64,000 nucleotides of DNA from Owenia fusiformis (lineage: Eukaryota > Annelida > Polychaeta > Sabellida > Oweniidae). The stretch covers positions 19,482,931 through 19,546,930 of the forward strand of contig CAIIXF020000003.1 of the NCBI GenBank assembly GCA_903813345.2. The letters run 5' to 3'. The notes under the pieces were generated by a model. It was not told where the DNA came from. It saw only the letters and a program-made list of their open reading frames with translations, and ran no database searches. Both the position numbers and the translations under genes were made by a program. Shown piece by piece: positions 57,601 through 64,000 of this stretch; position 1 is the first letter of the stretch; the number at the start of each line of letters is the position of its first letter.

Positions 57601-60600
57601 AAGGTTAATTATCATATATTTTATGTACATTGTACAGGTTTTAAAATTGGCAATTCTTACCCTGGAATATTGTACCAGTTGTCACTAAAGTAGTCCCATA
57701 CTATCTGGTACCCCACAGGATTCTGTGCCAATAACTGTACACTGCTGGTTGAAACAATAGAGAGAGCATAGTCCAGGTGCCTAAAACATAGAGACATCTA
57801 TAGGAATATTTGTATGGAAATACAAACCTTCAATACCTACACATAATATTTTGATTCACGAAATGAGGCAAAAAATTATTCTTGATCAGTTTATTTTTAT
57901 AAATTAGAAGTTTGAATATTGAAATAAATGCGAGCAACTTATGAAAACAAATCTTTTTTATCTGCAGTTCAGATTGAATAGATGGATTTTGAGTTTCTAG
58001 TAGGGTAATAATAGATCAATGGATACTCTGATTCAGAATGTAGATGAAGCTCTCTTTTGAAGAAGCAAAGTCAAAAAGCTTACTTTTTAATGATCCAGGG
58101 CTCTCTGGTGCACACTAGACCATCTCTCAGGTATGTTAGCTCAGATGCAATGTAAGCCTCATTGTATTCTGTATATTTGTTGAATGCAAACTCCCATTCT
58201 GTAGCACCTCCATTTCTGATAGCATTACAGTACACGAGACGTCGCAAGTTCGGAGAAATCCTGTCAAATAATTAAGAAATCAACTGTATAAGAAACTGCA
58301 ACACATTAGAACGAGATTTTCAATGAAAATTCCCATGACACTTTCCAATTGAGAATTTCATCCTATATGTTTATGTAATTTTTATATTGTTTTAAAGATT
58401 ACTGTACTTGCTACCATGGGTATTCAATAAGAAATTGAAAGCCCATGTTGCTACCAACCATTTCTACAAAATATGGCCATCATACGACTTTTCACATAAA
58501 AATGCATAAAATGGCACATCTTAACCTTGTCGTCATTTTTCATTCATTTTTATCATACTACATTTATTCAGATTAGAAAAATAGCAAAGCTGCCTCTGTT
58601 TTCAGAAATTAACAATGTGGGGGGCCCAAATTTTGAGTCTGGAAAAAAGTTCCACGCTTGGGCCCAAATTTAGAAAAATTAAAGCCCATTTTTGATAAAT
58701 TGGCCCAAAAAATTTTTTCTGCGCCAACTAACCATTGGACTAATGAAACATTATACTAGAATTTGCAATATATTACCCGTTACTTACGGGTTATTACTGG
58801 GGTCTAACATCCATTGAGCAAAAAGCTCTGAGGCTTTATCAAGACAGGGCTTATGTCTATGTCTGCATGCATGTCTTAAGACAACCTCTCTCTGGTATCT
58901 GAAATCAGGTCAAATAATAATGTAAGAATACATATTTTCCATACGAGGAAGCACAGAGGCCACATCTAAAAAACTCAAACCACTACAAAACCTGTACAAG
59001 AACATGCCAACAAACAAAAATAACAGAATGTGATCATTAATTTTTCAAGTTAGGCAATATATTTACACAAAGAAACAATGTATATTACCCACTCTAAGTG
59101 GTAAAATGGTCGGCCTAAAGGAGGCCAACAATGTAATTTTACTTCGACCTTCCTAGTATGTTAAATATTGACATTGTTATATAAAATTATGCAAAGAAAT
59201 AAAACTTAACCTTAAAAAAAAAACCAAAAAATACTCTCACAATCCTTATAACAATCATCAACCACAGTAGCATGAGACATAGAAAATGTCTAAAGTTGAT
59301 AAAAAAGAATTCTTACTTTTCCATGTGTTCATCAATATTTGAGTCATCCCAGCCAACTCTGCCATATTGAATAGCCAGTCTTGCCAGCATGTATTTCTGA
59401 AACAAGAAATTACCATTGTCTCATTAAATGCAATTGTTCTTGTTCAAAACAGTATAGTATAGAGTAGCATATGTTATCATTTTATATTTATATCGTATTA
59501 TATTTTATACGGTATAGTATAGTGTAGTGTAATGTAGTATAGTTTAGTGTAATATAGTGTAGTATAGTGCAGTAAAGTGTAGTGTAGTGCAGTGTAGTGT
59601 AGTTTTCACTGAATGAGGTCCATTGTCTTAATTAACAGATGGTATTGTTATTATTGTATAAATAAAAGTACACTGTACATAAGAATGATGGCACTCCTGT
59701 ATAGCCTTAATTCACAGAAGATAGAGCTATTATTATAGAAAAAATGATGATAATTGTACCTGGTATAGACCATAGGTGACAGTATCTCAAAATGAGGTCT
59801 ATGTAAGCTATAATAAAAAAATGATGATAATTCTACCTGGTATAGACCGTAGGTGACAGTGTCTCTCAACATGAGGTCTATATATGTCAGGGCCTGTGTT
59901 GCGGGGTACCACACCAACCATTCATCCTCCTCACCCATGTATTCTGTGGCTGAGAGACCAGACACCTCATCAACAATACCAGCTCTGAATCATATACAAA
60001 GTATACAATATGAATATTTCAAGGCACTTTTTAATAATATGTTTATAACTAAATGGCATTCAAAGAAGATGCATGTAAAAAATGTTGCCCTTGTTTTGAA
60101 TATTCCATGGCACTTTTTACTAAATGTAAATGAAAATTTATGTATTTAAATGGTCTTCGCTTAGGCTTGAGAGAACCCTGGAGTGAATATACATACTAAA
60201 GTATGTTTATCCAAGACTGGGCTTCAACTGTTGAGAAGTAAAGTAGAACCATCATAAATAAAAAAAATTCAAATTCAGTTTAAGAATTAAATTTTTGATG
60301 GTTCGGAACTTCGGGATACTGGTAATTAATGGATTTTAATAAACACAATATTTGATCAATTAATTATTGTATAAAACTATGTAACTGGATTTCATGTGAC
60401 ATTAATGTCATTGTATTTTATTAGGATTAAATCGATTTTGTAAAATAAATCGAACTATTGTATACATAAATACATAGATTGACAATTCATATACCAAATC
60501 AAATTATTGTAGATGGTTCATATATGTTCAGTATAAATCATGTCATTGTATAAGACTGAAAATGATTTAGTAAAATAAATCAAATTATTATACAATATAT

Positions 60601-63600
60601 AATATTTAGTTTGACAAATCGTAACATTGAATATAGTTTGAGTAGATTAAATAAATTTATGTAAATCAAATTATAGTAAATGGTTTATACATGTACATGT
60701 ATATGTTCAGTTTAAATCATATTATTGTATAAGACTGAAAATCATTGTACAATATATAAAATTTAGTTTGACAAATCATAATATTGAATATAGTTTGAGT
60801 AGATTGAATACATTTAAATCAAATTAAAGTAAATGGTTTATACATGTATATGATCAGTATAAATCATATTATTGTATAAGACTGAAAACGATTTAATAAA
60901 AATAAATCAAATTATTGAATTGTACACTTATATACAGTTTTAAAAATCATATCATTGAATATGATTTGAGTAAATTAAATAAATATATATAGATCAAATT
61001 ATTGTAAAAGATTTATATATGTTCATTTCTAAACAAATTTATTGAAATAAATCAAATAGTAAAACCTGAAGTTATGTTTGAATATACAAAACAATGATAT
61101 ACAGGCTCATTTATAAATGTATCATGCACTTACTTAGCTAAACTGAGAGCATCATCCACAATCTGGGCACGGTTCTCTATGGAAAACACCTGCCAAGGAA
61201 CATTTCTATATATTAAACAAATGATTAGCCTCGCCAGATTTATAAAGAGAAAAAATTAGTAAAATTTAAGTCATAGCATACCAAAGGATCATTTTCAGTA
61301 AAAAGGCTTAAGCATATGTGCCAAAATAGGAACTACATGTATACAATAGATGATACTAAAAATATACAAAACCAAGCAAAAAACATATTAATCAAATTCT
61401 ATATTTTGATTTTTTATTCTTATTTGAAGTACAGTGCAGAAGAGTTGAATGAGCAATGGATAAAGTTGACCAAGCATATTATCAATACTTAACTAAATGG
61501 TTCCGATAAGCTTCCCGTATAAAAACAATATGGCTTTTATAAATGTGTGACGATCTATACTGTACCAATGTTATATAAAAGTTAGAGGTGTTGACACAAC
61601 GACCTCGAGCCTTTGAACCCTTGAGTATTATTCCGGGATCGAGTGTTTTATACTAAATGGTGAGCAACACCAGAAACGAGCGTTCGATTTGCTAAACGAT
61701 ATGCATCACCCTTTAAATACAGACATATTACTTAATATACAGACATATAAAACAATTATAATTATTGTTTTCACTTACAGTATGGTTATTATTCAGCTGT
61801 GCAAACAAACTACCCCAACCTGCAGCATCATAGTTTACACGGAAAAAGCCTTGCTCATATATGTTTGCGAGCAACCAATCTTGGGAATTCTTAGCAGGTA
61901 TCACCTGTGTTTTCTCTACAATAAAGAAACAAACATGATTGATTAAGATAGAAGGAACCCCACTGCGTATGTACTGTTTATGAAAACATTTAACTTTTAA
62001 GATATCAGACACACAAGCAGTTGATGATTTAGATTGATTATCAATACAATGAAAATGATAATAGTTTGCCAAAGAAAGGCAATTTGGCAAGAGAAGGGTA
62101 ATAAGGACTCATTACATTTCTGGCCTAAAATGATTTTTATCTGCTACATTTAAAATTTCCCATTTGCTATACTTATTCCATGTCCTATGTTGTTACACTC
62201 AATCAACCATCTTAATGTCAGTCATGTCTCCTTATCTTTAGGATCAATGTCATTATTGGCTAGATGCCAAACATTACATTTACCTTTGTTAGTTCTATGA
62301 ACAAATAAAATAATACAATAGGCATTAACATACAAAATGTCACCACCTGCCATTTGTTACAAATGCTGAACACTACCTGCCTGACATCATCCACAGAAAA
62401 GAGACTGTAACATAACAATATGTCACAACTTCTGGTGGTGACATAATACATCAGAAAGTTCAGGTGTTAATATTGCACTATGTCAGTGAACTACATCAAC
62501 ATAGCATGAGCTGATAGTCAAATTGACTTACCCTGTTCTCTGTAAAGCCACACAGCACTCTCCTGGGAAGGGTCAGCCTCTGTGGTATAGATCACTGGCA
62601 CATCCCAAATGTAAGACCTGAATGAGGAATTGAGACAAAAATTCAGACAGATTAAGAAAGCGTAAAGGGCAAAATTTGAAACATAAACCCTAGCATAAAG
62701 CCTAGCATAGGTTTCCAAGATCTTTGAATATGATAAGTGAGGGAATCAGAATAGACATTTTGAGGAAAGAAATAATGTCTTTCAACAAATACTTATTTTC
62801 TAGTTTGAAAAAAAGAAATATTTTTTGAGGTAACATTTGATTAGCAATACAATACTATATATACCCCAACTGAAACTCACCCAAATGGAGACTGGTAGCT
62901 CAAAGTATCATTTTCATCAAACAGGAAGTGCTCTTGCTTCAAGTGCATGTTGGTATTTTGGTCCACAGTCACCTTGACAACTGGGTATCCCATTTGTTCA
63001 ATCCAAGTGTCCATGATTCCAGTGAAGTTTGTGACAGAATCATCCCATCTTACCATACCATCATCTTTAGCTTGCTACTCATAAAAGAATAAATAGCACT
63101 ACATGAGAACAAAAGAATATTAAAATGACAAAATAGACAAGGCATGCACCTGTCATTTATTGCACATGCTGAACAGTGACCACCAACCCTAAACATGCCA
63201 CAAAAAAATTGGAGACTATAACAATATGTCACCACTCACTGACTCATGGTAGTGACATAAAAATCATTAAAATACAGCGTAAGAGTTCACATTTGGTACT
63301 AAAATTCTCTATATTCAAACACAAACTAATACACAATTACAGTCACAATAAAGATTAATAATACCATTTTTAAGTATGATAAAAACTACACTACTGAAAA
63401 TACATATTCACCTGCTCTAACACTGCATAGAGGTCATTGTGTACAGTTGTACCATAGGCAAATTTGTCCACATATTTCTGAAAACATCAATGTATTACAT
63501 AATATACTAGTACAATGTATAGTCTGTATAATAGGCCTATATTTATATATTATACATTGATTCTCAAAAAATCTATTGGTGACTAATGGTGTTGTAAATA

Positions 63601-63897
63601 TTTATATTCATTTATAAAAATATTAGCTATTTCAAAAGTTAAACTCTAAATTCAAAGAGCTGTTTTTGTAGTGGATATGACTCCCAAGAGGGAGTATTAG
63701 GTACCACATAATGGTATTTACAATGATTTGTGAAATATTATAAGAAGTGTACATGTAATTGTGTAAAGTATGATATTGTTCACATTTGGTTCTAAAATTC
63801 TATGTATTCAAGGAAATAAAAACCAACTTACTCCAAGTCCTTTTCTGAATGTTTCTGCAGTTAATATGAATTTCATCATTCTGATTACAGAGCCACC
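54687..63897 (-). CDS. M1 aminopeptidase N-like, C-terminal 13 exons
   Basis: Minus-strand exons 63897-63832, 63477-63412, 63074-62881, 62617-62532, 61915-61779, 61189-61134, 59984-59837, 59396-59317, 58898-58788, 58260-58084, 57780-57661, 57173-57092 and 54971-54687 join in phase; about 535 codons. Signatures: GGSVIRMMKFIL and KYVDKFAYGTTVHNDLYAVL behind the zinc site, WIEQMGYPVVKVT, DWLLANIYEQGFFRVNYDA, NRAQIVDDALSLA, YQREVVLRHACRH with CLDKASELFAQWM, PNLRRLVYCNAIRNGG, WDYFSDNWYNIPG and ATYTSLIERTEKNIKWMQKN. The HExxH zinc motif and the N-terminal membrane anchor lie beyond 64000. M1 enzymes of this type trim N-terminal residues from peptides at the cell surface. After the usual end (ENYLN) there is a tail of about 50 residues ending in an acidic stretch. 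Confidence 0.94.
54985..55375. repeat. Minisatellite, TGATTGTACAGTGAAACA unit
   Basis: About 18-21 bp irregular units over 390 bp in the last intron of the aminopeptidase gene. The core TGATTGTACAG resembles the TGATTGTATAG core of the array at 52.6 kb. Confidence 0.85.
55530..56999. mobile_element. Composite element: inverted ends around a ~165-bp tandem array
   Basis: Ends ATGTCCCCACCTATGG and (inverted) ATGTCCCCACCACATAG. Inside are five to six units of about 165 bp (55565-56440) with GACAAGACTTTAC, AAAATCCAAAATGGCTGCC, AGATCTAGATTTTCATAC and CTGAAAATTTGAAATTGATC. Then comes a unique part and a GGACGGACGGACAGACGGAC run. A non-autonomous DNA element that has picked up or generated satellite. 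In the last aminopeptidase intron; a single related unit lies at 9.9 kb. Confidence 0.78.
59505..59602. repeat. TAGTG-type pentamer microsatellite
   Basis: Imperfect five-base units (TAGTG, TAGTA, CAGTG). In an aminopeptidase intron. Confidence 0.8.
59742..59802 (-). repeat. Partial duplicate of an aminopeptidase exon end
   Basis: About 60 bp directly behind exon 59984-59837 repeat the end of that exon and its donor (GGTCTATACCAG then GT). Two bases are missing relative to the exon, so the copy is out of frame. It keeps an acceptor-like TTATTATAG in front and a GTACAA donor. Confidence 0.8.
60360..61060. repeat. AT-rich tandem repeat, ~145-175 bp units
   Basis: Units begin near 60513, 60678, 60832 and 61007 with ATGGTTTATACATGTAT or a variant and share TTGTATAAGACTGAAAA, AGTTTGACAAATCATAA and TTTGAGTAGATTAAATAA. 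In an aminopeptidase intron. Confidence 0.85.
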
Positions 63898-64000
63898 CTA
63901 GATTAGAAAACAACATAATCATGAGGTGTATAAATATATTCAATCTAGGAGTGAATGTGTAACATGATCTGTGGGATTTAAACTCAAAATAGAGACCCTA

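Overview
This is a piece of an intron-rich, AT-rich animal nuclear genome. It shows GT-AG introns, vertebrate-like gene families, LINE and mariner remnants, many short inverted-repeat elements and several satellites. The ciliary tubulin-modifying enzyme TTLL9, a Lazarillo/ApoD-type lipocalin and the repeat types suggest a marine bilaterian invertebrate. I cannot fix the phylum from sequence alone.

Layout. (1) 178-3437, + strand: the last six coding exons of a flavin-containing monooxygenase. (2) 4274-8086: a long non-LTR retrotransposon with endonuclease, reverse transcriptase and zinc-finger end, broken by one frameshift. (3) 8501-15616, + strand: a complete five-exon lipocalin gene with signal peptide and a C-terminal tail that looks like a GPI-anchor signal. 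Its introns hold a mariner element, a 53-bp satellite with a perfect 472-bp duplication, and a 1-kb foldback element. (4) 15.6-21.6 kb: a LINE fragment, MITEs and sequence without recognisable genes. (5) 21854-26317, - strand: two tandem paralogous two-exon genes for small single-pass membrane proteins that I do not recognise. (6) 29496-37689, - strand: a complete five-exon DUSP22/DUSP15-like phosphatase whose first coding exon encodes only seven residues; its 4.4-kb first intron is filled with satellite. (7) 37.8-40.6 kb: three inverted-repeat elements between two divergent genes. (8) 41396-52381, + strand: a complete TTLL9 gene of 438 codons, with a duplicated fourth coding exon that looks mutually exclusive. 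(9) 54687-63897, - strand: the C-terminal 13 exons (about 535 codons) of an M1 aminopeptidase N; the catalytic zinc-site exons lie beyond the window.

The genes are ordinary host genes with no obvious shared pathway. TTLL9 and the aminopeptidase converge, and the phosphatase and TTLL9 diverge. All exon models were read by eye from splice sites, reading phase and family motifs. In the four recognised gene families (monooxygenase, phosphatase, TTLL9, aminopeptidase) and the two membrane genes every junction keeps phase. The lipocalin model also keeps phase but has two less certain junctions (intron 2 and the last exon). The most notable items are the TTLL9 exon pair, the predicted GPI-anchored lipocalin, the tandem membrane-protein pair, and a repeat family that carries nuclear-receptor half-sites in direct-repeat spacings.
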